NCBI RefSeq assembly: GCF_000775615.1
Contig: NZ_AVPG01000001.1
Location: forward strand, 248,001-312,000
Length of the DNA stretch: 64,000 bases
From: Pontibacillus litoralis JSM 072002
GTDB lineage: Bacteria > Bacillota > Bacilli > Bacillales > BH030062
Direction: 5' to 3'
The notes beneath the pieces were generated by a model. The model did no database searches and was not told the DNA's origin. It saw only the letters and a program-made list of their open reading frames with translations. Below are positions 40,114-48,889 of this stretch, in pieces (the first letter of the stretch is position 1; each line of letters starts with the position of its first letter). The position numbers were made by a program, and so were the translations under genes.

Positions 40114-41391
40114 TTATGCACTTTCCTTTGGCGTCTCATTTTCATCTTTAATCGTACCGTCGTTTAGGACAAATTTAGGACGACCATTCTCTTTTGAGAC
40201 AGTTTCCTTTGTGATAATACACTTCTCAATATCTTCGCGACTTGGAAGTTCATACATCACATCTAACATGATGCCTTCGATAATAGAACGAAGACCACGC
40301 GCTCCCGTTTTACGCTCGATTGCTTTTCTTGCAATAGCACGCAACGCTTCTTCTTCAAATTCCAATTCTACTTTATCTATTTGGAATAGCTTCTGGTATT
40401 GCTTTACAAGAGCATTCTTTGGCTTTGTTAAAATTTCAACCAATGCGTCTTCATCTAAATGTTCTAGTGCACCAATAACAGGTAGACGACCAATGAACTC
40501 TGGAATTAATCCGTATCGTAACAAGTCCTCTGGTAGCACTTTCGTCATTAAGTCCTCTTTATCCATATCTTCTGGGTTTTCTACCGCTGCACCGAATCCA
40601 ATTACTTTTTTACCAAGACGGCGTTTAATAATTTGATCAATGCCGTCAAATGCACCGCCAACAATAAACAGTACATTGGACGTATCGATTTGAATAAATT
40701 CTTGATGAGGATGTTTACGACCACCTTGAGGAGGGACACTTGCAACGGTTCCTTCTAGAATCTTCAATAGTGCTTGTTGCACCCCTTCACCAGACACGTC
40801 ACGTGTAATAGATGGATTTTCAGATTTACGCGCAACTTTATCAATCTCATCAATATAAATGATACCTTTTTCTGCTTTTTCCACATCATAATCTGCAGCT
40901 TGAATTAGTTTTAGAAGAATATTTTCTACATCTTCCCCTACATAACCCGCCTCTGTTAAAGAAGTAGCATCCGCCATTGCAAAAGGCACGTTAAGAATAC
41001 GAGCTAATGTTTGCGCAAGCAATGTTTTACCACTACCAGTAGGACCAAGCATTAAAATGTTACTTTTCGCAAGTTCTACATCATCTTGCTTCTGAACAGA
41101 GCTAATTCGTTTGTAATGATTATAAACAGCTACAGACAATGATTTCTTAGCATAATCCTGCCCAATTACATAATCGTTTAAGATATCTTTAATTTCTTGT
41201 GGTTTAGGGACTTCCTTAAATTCTACCTCTTCGTCATTCCCTAATTCTTCTTCCACAATTTCCGTACACAGCTCGATACATTCATCACATATATATACTC
41301 CAGGTCCTGCTACTAGCTTACGGACTTGTTCTTGTGTTTTTCCACAGAAAGAGCACTTCAATTGCCCTTTTTCTTCATTAAATTTAAACAT
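40114..41391 (-). CDS. clpX: ATP-dependent Clp protease ATP-binding subunit ClpX
   Basis: ClpX unfolds substrates for ClpP. The 425-residue protein starts [23 protein letters not shown] with the four-cysteine zinc-binding domain (Cys13, Cys16, Cys35, Cys38). It then has Walker [19 protein letters not shown], the pore loop region [11 protein letters not shown], Walker [10 protein letters not shown] and the ClpP-contacting IGF loop within [11 protein letters not shown]. The upstream GTG three codons earlier overlaps the ribosome-binding site, so the ATG at 41391 is chosen. Confidence 0.98.
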   Translation of the reverse strand: MFKFNEEKGQLKCSFCGKTQEQVRKLVAGPGVYICDECIELCTEIVEEELGNDEEVEFKEVPKPQEIKDILNDYVIGQDYAKKSLSVAVYNHYKRISSVQKQDDVELAKSNILMLGPTGSGKTLLAQTLARILNVPFAMADATSLTEAGYVGEDVENILLKLIQAADYDVEKAEKGIIYIDEIDKVARKSENPSITRDVSGEGVQQALLKILEGTVASVPPQGGRKHPHQEFIQIDTSNVLFIVGGAFDGIDQIIKRRLGKKVIGFGAAVENPEDMDKEDLMTKVLPEDLLRYGLIPEFIGRLPVIGALEHLDEDALVEILTKPKNALVKQYQKLFQIDKVELEFEEEALRAIARKAIERKTGARGLRSIIEGIMLDVMYELPSREDIEKCIITKETVSKENGRPKFVLNDGTIKDENETPKESA

Positions 41392-41754
41392 ACTCTTCAC
41401 CTCTTAAAGTATAAGTCACCATAAAATCTATGCATAAAATTGAATTCACCCATCGTTTTATACTAGAGCTTTTCTTTACGTTATCTTATCAAATTTCATT
41501 ACACACTAAAAGAAAAAATCAGAAAGCATTTCATGACTATTTGTATTCATTATGTACATGAGAATAAAAGAAGTCAACCAAAGCGCAACATCTCGGGGCA
41601 GTTATCATTGTGTATAGCATGCTTACAACATGCAGAGTTGTTTTCAAGTTAAATGGAGTAAAATTTAAAGTGTCTACACTAATATATGTATTTTCCCTCG
41701 TTCTTAAACATTCCATACATCAACAAGGAAAACGATCATCTAATTATGTAAGTA
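41392..41754. other. Intergenic region clpX-tig, no gene seen
   Basis: About 360 AT-rich bases carry the clpX promoter region. I could not single out a promoter, and no CIRCE or tandem CtsR repeat is evident. An 85-codon plus-strand frame from 41610 runs through the tig terminator and into the tig 3' end. It lacks a ribosome-binding site, so I treat it as non-coding. Confidence 0.4.
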
Positions 41755-41789
41755 GTAAAAAACAAGGCACGATTTCTAATCGCGCCTTG
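41755..41789 (-). terminator. Terminator of tig
   Basis: CAAGGCACGATT and AATCGCGCCTTG (41763-41789) pair with one mismatch around a three-base loop. A T run follows on the minus strand. It begins 13 bases beyond the tig stop. Confidence 0.93.
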
Positions 41790-41802
41790 TCTATGAAAAT
41801 AT

Positions 41803-43089
41803 TTAGGCAGATTTACTTTCCGCTACAAGGAAGTCGATTGCTTTTTTTATTTTCAAATCTTCTTTAATCATGTCTGTGTTACCACCAAGCATTTGCTTCA
41901 ATTGTTCTACGTCTGTTTGATACATTGCAGACATCGTTTCAAGCTCCGCATCTACATCTTCTTCTGTTACTTCTACGTTCTCTGTCTCTGAAATTGCCTC
42001 AAGAACTAGGTTCGTCTTCACGCGTTTAGCAGCATCCTCACCCATTTGTCCTTTTAATGCATCTTCATCTTGACCAGTGAATTGGAAGTACATTTCCATC
42101 GTCATACCTTGCATTTGTAGACGCTGTTCAAATTCCTTCATCATACGATCAAGTTCTGTATCAATCATCGCACTTGGAATGTCGATTTCAGCATTATCTG
42201 TTGCTTTCGTTACAAGTTCTTCACGCTTTGCATCTTCTGCACTTTGCTTTTTCTCTTCTTGAAGACGAGTTTTAGTCTTTTCTTTTAGTTCAGCAAGCGT
42301 TTCTACTTCTTCATCTACATCTTTAGCAAACTCATCATCTAGGTCAGGAAGTTCCTTTGCTTTTACTTCATGAATTTTCACTTTAAATGTAGCTGGCTTA
42401 CCTGCTAAATCTTCAGCATGGTATTCTTCCGGGAAAGTAACTTCTACGTCTGTTTCTTCTCCTGTAGCTTTTCCTACTAATTGATCTTCAAATCCTGGAA
42501 TAAAAGAACCAGAACCGATTTCAAGAGAATAGTTCTCTGCTTGACCACCTTCAAATGCCTCGCCATCTACGAAACCTTCAAAGTCCATTACTACAGTGTC
42601 ACCGTTCTCTACTGCACCTTCTTCTTTTACTACTAGCTCTGCTTGTTGCTCTTGCTTTTGTTTAAGCTCAGCATCCACGTCTTCATCTGTTACTGTTACA
42701 TCTTGTTCTTCTACTTCAAGACCTTTATAATCGCCAAGTTTTACTTCAGGCTTAACAGTAACTTTCGCAGTAAAAATAAGGTTTTGTCCTTTTTCGATTT
42801 GCTCTACATCTACTTCTGGACGATCAACTGGTGTAATTCCAGTTTCATCAATTGCATTAGAGTATGCTTCTGGCAAAATGATATCCAATGCATCTTGATA
42901 TAAAGATTCTACACCGAAACGTTGTTCAAAAATTGGACGAGGTACTTTTCCTTTACGGAATCCAGGTACCTGCACCTGTTTAACTACTTTTTTAAATGCT
43001 TGATCTAAGGCACGGTCAAATTCTTTCGCTTCAACTTCAATTGTTAATTGACCTTCGTTACCTTCTAACTTTTCCCATTTAGCTGTCAT
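41803..43089 (-). CDS. tig: Trigger factor chaperone
   Basis: Trigger factor binds nascent chains at the ribosome exit. The 428-residue protein has the ribosome-docking signature [19 protein letters not shown] (residues 40-58) and a central FKBP-type prolyl isomerase domain with [46 protein letters not shown] helical C-terminal chaperone domain follows. It lies upstream of clpX as in many bacteria. Confidence 0.98.
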   Translation of the reverse strand: MTAKWEKLEGNEGQLTIEVEAKEFDRALDQAFKKVVKQVQVPGFRKGKVPRPIFEQRFGVESLYQDALDIILPEAYSNAIDETGITPVDRPEVDVEQIEKGQNLIFTAKVTVKPEVKLGDYKGLEVEEQDVTVTDEDVDAELKQKQEQQAELVVKEEGAVENGDTVVMDFEGFVDGEAFEGGQAENYSLEIGSGSFIPGFEDQLVGKATGEETDVEVTFPEEYHAEDLAGKPATFKVKIHEVKAKELPDLDDEFAKDVDEEVETLAELKEKTKTRLQEEKKQSAEDAKREELVTKATDNAEIDIPSAMIDTELDRMMKEFEQRLQMQGMTMEMYFQFTGQDEDALKGQMGEDAAKRVKTNLVLEAISETENVEVTEEDVDAELETMSAMYQTDVEQLKQMLGGNTDMIKEDLKIKKAIDFLVAESKSA

Positions 43090-43249
43090 GATTTTCCCTC
43101 CAAAATCTATTAATTCAATTCATTCTTGTCATGTAAGATCATGTGTGTGTAACTACAGAATGAAGGCACTTTTACGTATGCAACCATTACATTATAACAT
43201 AAACCATCTGGCTTTCAAGGCTATTACCTTGTAGATATACGCAAGAATA

Positions 43250-44245
43250 TTACTGGCCCATTATAGAATAGTAATGGACCTCATAGTACTCTATTTGTTG
43301 TTTCCACACTTGAACCTCTTCTGTTGGAAAAGATTTTAATTGCAATAAGGATTCATCTTCAAGTTGCAAATATGTATAACTTAATTCAAGTACAGCTTTC
43401 GCTACGTATGGCAATTCTTTATCTTCAGGCATCATCGGATAGCGAACAAACATATAGCGGAACAGTAATTGCTTTGCAAAGTCATAAAGAGTAGGATTCA
43501 TTTGTTCCACATCACTTAACAATTTTAATATATGTACAGAAGCGGGATCATGTAAAATATCATGTAGATCTTCTGGGATTACGTGTTCGCTTTGGCCAAA
43601 TTTCTTTACATGGACTTTCATTTCCACCTTTTGTGCATGCATCCATTGTAACAATACCGTTTTTATGACGGGTTGTGTTTTTTCATCCTCTAAATAGGAG
43701 GCAATATCACGCAAATAAGGATGGATACTTCCTTTTCTAAGTCTCGATATTAAACGCCACTGTAATTGAAAATCATCTGAATTTAGAGCCACAAGCAGTT
43801 CATTCAAGTTCTCTTCCTGTTCTGATCTTGACTCTTCTGCTCGTAACTTTTCGGACACTTCATATATGTGATCCATTTGCTCTCGCATTTCAGGTGGTAT
43901 ACCAGAAGATTCTTTCACATCGTCTAGAATGTCCATTAAGGCTTCATATTGACCTGTCTGAAATAACACCGTAAGATGGATATGTAGGAAATAAAAATAA
44001 TGTTCTTTACTTTTATCTAATTGTTCACTACTTAGCCTTTCTGCTTCTCCATACTGCCCCAATTCCATTAGACAAATTAATTTATTTAAGATTACCCTTT
44101 CTGTTGCAACATCGAATTCAATTAGCTGGTTAAATCTCTTTAACGCTTTATCATATTGTTTTTTACTAAAAGCTGCTATTGCCTCATTTTCAAGGGACGA
44201 TTTCCACTTCGGAAAAATAACTACATCTCCTTTATCTTTTCCCAC
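43250..44245 (-). CDS. ysoA: TPR-repeat protein YsoA
   Basis: A 331-residue soluble helical protein with tetratricopeptide-like repeats near the N-terminus (NEAIAAFSKKQYDKALKRFNQLIEFD, RVILNKLICLMELGQYGEAERLS, FYFLHIHLTVLFQTGQYEALMDIL) and a helical C-terminal half. Position after tig corresponds to ysoA of B. subtilis, whose role is unknown. The start is GTG at 44245, seven bases from GGAGG. TPR domains mediate protein contacts; no enzyme motif is visible. Confidence 0.85.
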   Translation of the reverse strand: MGKDKGDVVIFPKWKSSLENEAIAAFSKKQYDKALKRFNQLIEFDVATERVILNKLICLMELGQYGEAERLSSEQLDKSKEHYFYFLHIHLTVLFQTGQYEALMDILDDVKESSGIPPEMREQMDHIYEVSEKLRAEESRSEQEENLNELLVALNSDDFQLQWRLISRLRKGSIHPYLRDIASYLEDEKTQPVIKTVLLQWMHAQKVEMKVHVKKFGQSEHVIPEDLHDILHDPASVHILKLLSDVEQMNPTLYDFAKQLLFRYMFVRYPMMPEDKELPYVAKAVLELSYTYLQLEDESLLQLKSFPTEEVQVWKQQIEYYEVHYYSIMGQ

Positions 44246-44636
44246 TACGATACCTCCCTTCCTGTATATACAATATTTTTAATCACGTTCATAAACCTCC
44301 CCCAATCATACTTCATTCCTCATGTGCCCCTAAAACAACAATTCGATACAGAGGTTAAATCTCCTTTATTTTTATTATTGTACCTTTAGTATGTTGATTT
44401 AAAACATCATATCATTTTTAAATTAAGATACAAATAAGAATTTATTAATTTTTACTTCTTTTTTTCACAACACCGGCTAGCTTAATTACACTCATGATCA
44501 TAATAATGAACGCTTCTTTACATCTCGTGGCAACGAAAAACCGCCCATTTACACTACCTGCTAGTATAAACGAATCGTTTTGTCTCCTTCTCAATGAATA
44601 ACCTTAATAGGTATTACTTAAAATTATAACCATTGC
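44246..44636. other. Intergenic region ysoA-efflux gene, no gene seen
   Basis: About 390 very AT-rich bases separate ysoA from the terminator of the efflux gene. The only short frames lack ribosome-binding sites (for example 31 codons starting at about 44508 on the plus strand). In B. subtilis the leu/ilv genes follow here; I see no remnant of leuD or its neighbours. Confidence 0.4.
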
Positions 44637-44681
44637 AAAAAAAAAATGACCTTGTAAATATTACCGAAGTCATCTTTTTCG
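44637..44681 (-). terminator. Terminator downstream of the efflux gene
   Basis: AAAAAATGAC (44641-44650) pairs with GTCATCTTTTT (44669-44679) around a partly paired loop. A long T run follows on the minus strand. It lies about 75 bases beyond the stop. Confidence 0.65.
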
Positions 44682-44753
44682 TGTTTTTTATTACTGTTCA
44701 GCTGTTCGCTAACATGAATAATACGACACTTTTAAGAGATAGTATGTTCTGTG

Positions 44754-46142
44754 TTAGCCACTTTCTTCTCTCTTCACAACGTATATTAGTATAAAAACCA
44801 ACAAGGCAAGAATGACAATTAAGGTAAGTGCAATAAAAATATTGCTGTATATAACCTCTTCTCCTTGTCTTGTAAAAAGTGGATTCCAGCTATCCTGAAT
44901 ATTACGGAAGTCTAACACACTTCCAATAGCTGCAGTACTTATGGTTCCTGCTAAAAAATTTAATAAGTTAAATAATCCAATCCCTACTCCATTTTGTTGT
45001 GGTGGTAAAATCGTTGCAATTAAATCTACTGCCGCTGTCGAAATAAGCGGAAAACTAAGATAGGATATAAGTAAACAGGCTGCTACCACCCAGCCAGGTT
45101 CTCCAATCAAACTCCCAAGAAGGAAGGTACCTGTCCCCATTAAAACAAGTCCCATAATCATAACAGGAATACCGCCTTTCTTGCTCGTGATTTTCCCACC
45201 TATTTTTCCAGAAATTGCAGAAGCCATTGCCCCAGGAAAAATAACCAATCCAATTTGGAAAGCGTTAAATTCGTAATACTTTCCGAGCATAATGGGCAAT
45301 ACAAACATTAATCCCATTATGACTGCATTAGCAAAAAAACCGACCAAAACAGTGGTGGAATAGGGAACATTTTCCAAAACAGAAGGGTCAATAAACGGGT
45401 TCGAGGCTGTATAAACCCTTCCTACAAATAAAAGACCAACTACAACAAAGGTTGCAGCTGTGTACCAACTGAATGTGGTAATAAAAAACAAGAGGCTTGC
45501 TACCGAAATAGCCATTAATATAGCTCCGATTACATCAAGTTGCCCTTCCCTTCTGTTTTCTTGTGGAATCCATTTATAAATAAAAGGGATTGTTAATAGA
45601 GATAAAACAGATAGCACAAACAGATAACGCCAACCTAATGAAGTAGCAACTACGCCTCCCAGCATCGGACCAACACCCGACGCAAACGCAAACACAGCTG
45701 AAAGACCTCCAACAATAACCCCTCTTTCTCTAGGTATAAACCTTCCAGGAATTAAAAAGCCCAATGCAGGTATAGCTGCTCCCCCCATCGCTTGAATAAT
45801 CCTTGCCACAATTAACATACTATAATTAGGTGAAACCATCCCAAGTATAGCCCCTGTTGAGAATAAAACAACGCTAATTATTAATAAAGTACGAATTGGA
45901 TAGATGTCAGCCAGCTTTCCATATACTAAAGAACCAATTGAAAAAATAAGAATGTATACGGTCATAACCCAGCTAACTTCTGAAGGAGATAATTCGAATG
46001 TAGCTGATATATCTGGTACGGCCACATTAAACATCGTACCGTTGATTACCGTCAAAGTTAGCAACAAACCCACTAAATATACAATCTTCCTTTTATGTTG
46101 ATCGTTTATTTCTGTACTATTATGTGTAGCATTGTGCACCAT
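44754..46142 (-). CDS. MFS drug:H+ antiporter, TetL/TetK-like (DHA2, about 14 membrane segments)
   Basis: A 462-residue polytopic transporter. It has the MFS motif between segments 2 and 3 (GSLVYGKLADIYPIRTLL), the next-loop ARIIQAMGGAAIPALGFLIPGRFIPRERGVIVG, and motif C of drug antiporters (GVGPMLGGVVATSLGWRYLF). These blocks, and the C-terminal NLLNFLAGTISTAAIGSVLDF, closely resemble the tetracycline exporters TetL/TetK. Substrate cannot be read from sequence; tetracyclines, other drugs or Na+/K+ are possible. ATG at 46142 follows AGGGG. It occupies the place of ilv-leu and has its own promoter and operator-like palindrome. Confidence 0.88.
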   Translation of the reverse strand: MVHNATHNSTEINDQHKRKIVYLVGLLLTLTVINGTMFNVAVPDISATFELSPSEVSWVMTVYILIFSIGSLVYGKLADIYPIRTLLIISVVLFSTGAILGMVSPNYSMLIVARIIQAMGGAAIPALGFLIPGRFIPRERGVIVGGLSAVFAFASGVGPMLGGVVATSLGWRYLFVLSVLSLLTIPFIYKWIPQENRREGQLDVIGAILMAISVASLLFFITTFSWYTAATFVVVGLLFVGRVYTASNPFIDPSVLENVPYSTTVLVGFFANAVIMGLMFVLPIMLGKYYEFNAFQIGLVIFPGAMASAISGKIGGKITSKKGGIPVMIMGLVLMGTGTFLLGSLIGEPGWVVAACLLISYLSFPLISTAAVDLIATILPPQQNGVGIGLFNLLNFLAGTISTAAIGSVLDFRNIQDSWNPLFTRQGEEVIYSNIFIALTLIVILALLVFILIYVVKREESG

Positions 46143-46189
46143 AATCATCCCCTGGATAAGTATTTATTTATACAACACAATTATTGCTT

Positions 46190-46209
46190 ATATGAACATA
46201 TGCTCATAT
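46190..46209. promoter_or_regulatory. Operator-like palindrome at the efflux gene promoter
   Basis: TATGAACATATGCTCATA (46191-46208) is a palindrome with 16 of 18 symmetric positions, extended by an A/T pair on each side. It starts about 10 bases downstream of the -10, covering the probable transcription start. This is typical for a repressor site of an inducible efflux gene. No regulator gene lies next to it. Confidence 0.55.
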
Positions 46210-46219
46210 TTTAATTTTA

Positions 46220-46248
46220 AATTTACAGTTGTTTAACTTTATTGTCAA
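46220..46248 (-). promoter_or_regulatory. Sigma-A promoter of the efflux gene
   Basis: On the minus strand TTGACA (46243-46248) and TAAATT (46220-46225) are 17 bases apart. The transcript would have an untranslated leader of about 70 bases containing the palindrome. The remainder of the space up to the tRNA terminator (46250-46430) shows only a weak inverted repeat, ATTCTAT/ATAGAAT at 46351-46375. Confidence 0.7.
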
Positions 46249-46432
46249 CAATTATTATAAATGAATGACACTAATGTACTCATTTCTTATTTAACTAGGA
46301 GATAAAATTTTTATATGTCAATGCCCATTTTCATTCGTGGCTTGGAGAGGATTCTATTATAGACTAGTATAGAATTTAAAGAAGAAGTAGCCGGATAATC
46401 TAAAGATAATAAAACTAACCAAAATATTGACT

Positions 46433-46477
46433 AAAAAAAGATATGCTAACACAGTTTTAATCTGTGTTAGCATATCT
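46433..46477 (-). terminator. Terminator of the tRNA-Gly/tRNA-Arg operon
   Basis: AGATATGCTAACACAG (46439-46454) is perfectly inverted at 46462-46477, a 16-bp stem with a 7-base loop. Seven T residues follow on the minus strand. It lies about 48 bases after tRNA-Arg. Confidence 0.95.
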
Positions 46478-46524
46478 TATCTGTTCAAAACTCTCATATT
46501 AAATTTCAAACGTGTATGTAGTGA

Positions 46525-46598
46525 CGTCCCAGGAGAGATTCGAACTCCCGACCTACGGCTTAGAAGGCCGTTGCTCTATCCAGCTGAGCTACTAGGAC
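46525..46598 (-). tRNA. tRNA-Arg, anticodon UCU
   Basis: The 74-base minus-strand sequence folds as a tRNA: acceptor stem GTCCTAG pairs with CTGGGAC with a wobble, D-arm GCTCAGCTGGATAGAGC, and anticodon arm CGGCCTTCTAAGCCG with loop CTTCTAA, giving anticodon TCT. T-arm GGGAGTTCGAATCTCTCC follows. The 3' CCA is not encoded. Confidence 0.97.
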
Positions 46599-46627
46599 AT
46601 GAATGACAAATTTATGTATGTTATTGG

Positions 46628-46698
46628 AGCGGGTGAAGGGAATCGAACCCTCATCATCAGCTTGGAAGGCTGAGGTTTTACCACTAAACTACACCCGC
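46628..46698 (-). tRNA. tRNA-Gly, anticodon UCC
   Basis: The 71-base minus-strand sequence has acceptor GCGGGTG with CACCCGC, D-arm GTTTAGTGGTAAAAC, anticodon arm CAGCCTTCCAAGCTG with anticodon TCC, and T-arm GAGGGTTCGATTCCCTTC. CCA is not encoded. It is the first of two tRNAs, 29 bases before tRNA-Arg. Confidence 0.97.
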
Positions 46699-46743
46699 AT
46701 TTTTAATATCATTAACCCGTTTCAATTGAAGCGAACAAAAATT

Positions 46744-46772
46744 ATTATATACGTTTATGAACGAAGTGTCAA
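46744..46772 (-). promoter_or_regulatory. Consensus sigma-A promoter of the tRNA operon
   Basis: On the minus strand TTGACA (46767-46772) and TATAAT (46744-46749) are exactly 17 bases apart, a perfect consensus match. It lies about 46 bases before tRNA-Gly, as expected for a stable RNA operon. Confidence 0.9.
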
Positions 46773-46779
46773 TAGGATT

Positions 46780-46806
46780 CGGCAGGATTTTTTTATTCTC
46801 CTGCCG
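46780..46806 (-). repeat. Hairpin at the 3' end of ysnB
   Basis: CGGCAGGA (46780-46787) and TCCTGCCG (46799-46806) form an 8-bp GC-rich stem overlapping the last codons of ysnB. No T run follows on the minus strand, so it is a weak terminator at best. Confidence 0.5.
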
Positions 46807-47320
46807 ATAAATCTACTGTAAGAGTTAAATCAGGTAAAACAATTCCTTGATCCGTATAAAATTCCACCGTTGCATCCGATAGCTCTTCCCAATACAATGT
46901 TGCATACGTTTTTTCTACGATGCCTCTAGGAAGTCTGATGCTCCCTGGATTAATAAACAGTTTATTATTCACTAGCTCTGCCCCAGCAATATGAGAATGC
47001 CCAAAACATATCACGTTTGCCCCTAATTCTTCCGCTCGATAGGATAAAGGCATTAAAGTTCGTTTTACATCATGTAAATGACCATGCGTTACATAGAATG
47101 ACAAATCGCCTATAACGAAATTATTTTCCTCGTTAAAACGGTTATCAATATCACAATTGCCACCAACTTTGTACATTCCGCTCATTACGTCTACATTTAT
47201 AGGCAATTCTGAATCACCGCAATGAATAATGGCATCGACTTCATCCGCATGACGTTCCTTTATCCTTTGCACTTCTTCTACTAGTCCATGACTATCACTC
47301 ATTATTAACACTTTAGGCAA
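46793..47320 (-). CDS. ysnB: YfcE-type metallophosphoesterase YsnB
   Basis: A 175-residue calcineurin-like phosphoesterase. It has the metal-binding motifs SDSHG (residues 8-12), IIHCGDSE, VGGNCD, VTHGHLHDV and CFGHSHIAG in the usual order, and the family ending LFINPGSIRLPRG. It likely hydrolyses phosphodiesters, with physiological substrate unknown. The start is TTG at 47320 with GGGGAG six bases upstream. It follows rdgB by 15 bases in a rph-rdgB-ysnB unit. Confidence 0.92.
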   Translation of the reverse strand: MPKVLIMSDSHGLVEEVQRIKERHADEVDAIIHCGDSELPINVDVMSGMYKVGGNCDIDNRFNEENNFVIGDLSFYVTHGHLHDVKRTLMPLSYRAEELGANVICFGHSHIAGAELVNNKLFINPGSIRLPRGIVEKTYATLYWEELSDATVEFYTDQGIVLPDLTLTVDLSAGE

Positions 47321-47335
47321 TGTGATCTCCCCTTT

Positions 47336-47926
47336 TTACACCATTAATTGAATCGTTTGCTCTATTTTCATTAATGCGTTATGCCGATGGCTAATAGCGT
47401 TTTTTTCACCAGAGGTTAATTGAGCCATCGTTTGATTATACCCATTAGGAACGAAAATTGGGTCATAGCCAAAACCATTTGCACCTTGAGGTTGTCTAGC
47501 TATTGAACCTTCACACGTACCTCTCTCTAATATGGTTTCTTGACTAGGTATAGCTAAGGCAAGTACACAAACAAACCTAGCTGTACGATGATCGACTTGT
47601 TCTAGTTCAAGCAGTACTTTATCCATATTAGCTTTGTCGTCTTTCTTTTCCCCAGCATATCGTGCTGAAAACACGCCTGGCCGTTTTTCTAGAGCATCAA
47701 CTTCCAAACCAGAATCATCCGCTAATACCGGCTTATTAAGAAGGGCCGCAATCGTTTCTGCCTTTAACTGAGCGTTCTCTGCAAATGTCATTCCTGTTTC
47801 TTTTACATCCGCAATGCTTTCATCTATTTCTTCTATGCCATACGTTTGAATACCGTATTGAGCAAATAGCTGACGGAATTCTTCAATTTTCCCCTTGTTT
47901 TTTGAAGCGATAATTAATTCATTCAT
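47336..47926 (-). CDS. rdgB: XTP/dITP pyrophosphatase (RdgB/HAM1)
   Basis: This enzyme removes non-canonical purine nucleotides (XTP, dITP, ITP) from the pool. The 196-residue product begins ELIIASKNKGKIEEF and has FAENAQLKAETIAALLNKPVLADDSGLEVDALEKRPGVFSARYAG. It ends with the nucleotide-binding NGFGYDPIFVPNG and SHRHNALMK. It lies between rph and ysnB, the same order as ysnA in B. subtilis. Confidence 0.97.
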   Translation of the reverse strand: MNELIIASKNKGKIEEFRQLFAQYGIQTYGIEEIDESIADVKETGMTFAENAQLKAETIAALLNKPVLADDSGLEVDALEKRPGVFSARYAGEKKDDKANMDKVLLELEQVDHRTARFVCVLALAIPSQETILERGTCEGSIARQPQGANGFGYDPIFVPNGYNQTMAQLTSGEKNAISHRHNALMKIEQTIQLMV

Positions 47927-47955
47927 TGCACTCTTCCCTTTTATGAAGATTGGTT

Positions 47956-48702
47956 TTATTTCTCCTCAATATGTGAGCACCATTTTCCTAATGCTTGCTT
48001 TTGCTGGTCCATTATTTGTTCGACCCCTTTTTGGGCAAGCTCCATCATTTTCTGTAATTGTGTATAAGAAAACGTGGCTTCTTCTCCAGTGCCTTGTAGC
48101 TCCACGAATTCACCATTACCTGTCATGACGACATTCATGTCAACAAGCGCTTTAGAATCTTCTTCATAGCATAGATCTAATCGTTCACTGTCATCTTCTA
48201 GAATACCAACAGATGTCGCCGCTAAGTAATCGTTAATTGGAAGGTTCTTAATCGTCCCTTTTTCCATTAGTTTACCAAACGCCAATACCATTGCTACATA
48301 AGCGCCTGTAATAGAAGCCGTTCTCGTCCCACCATCTGCTTGAATAACATCACAATCAATCCATACCGTTCGTTCACCAAAGGCTTCTAAGTCAACAACC
48401 GCACGTAAGGATCTTCCAATTAACCGTTGAATTTCCATCGTACGCCCTGACACTTTCCCTTTCGAAGATTCTCTTATGTTACGCTGTTCGGTCGCACGTG
48501 GAAGCATCGCATATTCAGCAGTAACCCATCCTTTTCCTTGACCTCTCATAAAAGGTGGTACGCGTTCTTCAATGCTTGCATTACATATTACCTTTGTATC
48601 CCCTACTCGAATTAATACAGACCCTTCAGGATGCTTCACATAACCTGTTTCTATATGTATTTGTCTTAACTCATCGTTTGTACGTCCATCTATTCTTTCC
48701 AT
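47956..48702 (-). CDS. rph: Ribonuclease PH
   Basis: RNase PH trims tRNA 3' ends using phosphate. The 248-residue product starts [30 protein letters not shown]. It has [69 protein letters not shown] and [21 protein letters not shown], all typical. GGAGG precedes the ATG. It leads the rph-rdgB-ysnB group, separated from gerM by a terminator. Confidence 0.98.
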   Translation of the reverse strand: MERIDGRTNDELRQIHIETGYVKHPEGSVLIRVGDTKVICNASIEERVPPFMRGQGKGWVTAEYAMLPRATEQRNIRESSKGKVSGRTMEIQRLIGRSLRAVVDLEAFGERTVWIDCDVIQADGGTRTASITGAYVAMVLAFGKLMEKGTIKNLPINDYLAATSVGILEDDSERLDLCYEEDSKALVDMNVVMTGNGEFVELQGTGEEATFSYTQLQKMMELAQKGVEQIMDQQKQALGKWCSHIEEK

Positions 48703-48840
48703 ATACGACTCCTCCTTCTCATCACAAAGTATATCGTAACATACTTTCTCGACTTATTTGATAAGCAAATCATCATTCGAGTTGTATTGTTACATTTCCC
48801 TTTCTTCCTTCTAATTATGACACCACTTATACATCATCAT

Positions 48841-48870
48841 AAAAAAAGAGACTACCAATAAGCCTCTTTC
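48841..48870 (-). terminator. Terminator of gerM
   Basis: AAAGAGACT and AGCCTCTTT form an imperfect stem. Seven T residues follow on the minus strand. It lies 20 bases beyond gerM, ahead of rph. Confidence 0.7.
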
Positions 48871-48889
48871 CCCATTTGAATTGTTCTTA

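Noticed and set aside
41610-41867. 85-codon plus-strand frame between clpX and tig
   Set aside because: No ribosome-binding site, reads through the tig terminator and into tig, with no family resemblance.
44246-44753. Remnant of leuD/ilv genes or a T-box in the ysoA-efflux interval
   Set aside because: No frame or motif of those genes and no T-box consensus is visible in either strand.
46351-46375. ATTCTAT/ATAGAAT inverted repeat upstream of the efflux promoter
   Set aside because: Only seven AT-rich base pairs, about 100 bases upstream of the -35 with no T run; indistinguishable from chance.
46780-46806. GC-rich hairpin as a full terminator of ysnB
   Set aside because: The T run is in the loop on the wrong side, and no T tract follows on the minus strand. 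Listed only as a hairpin.
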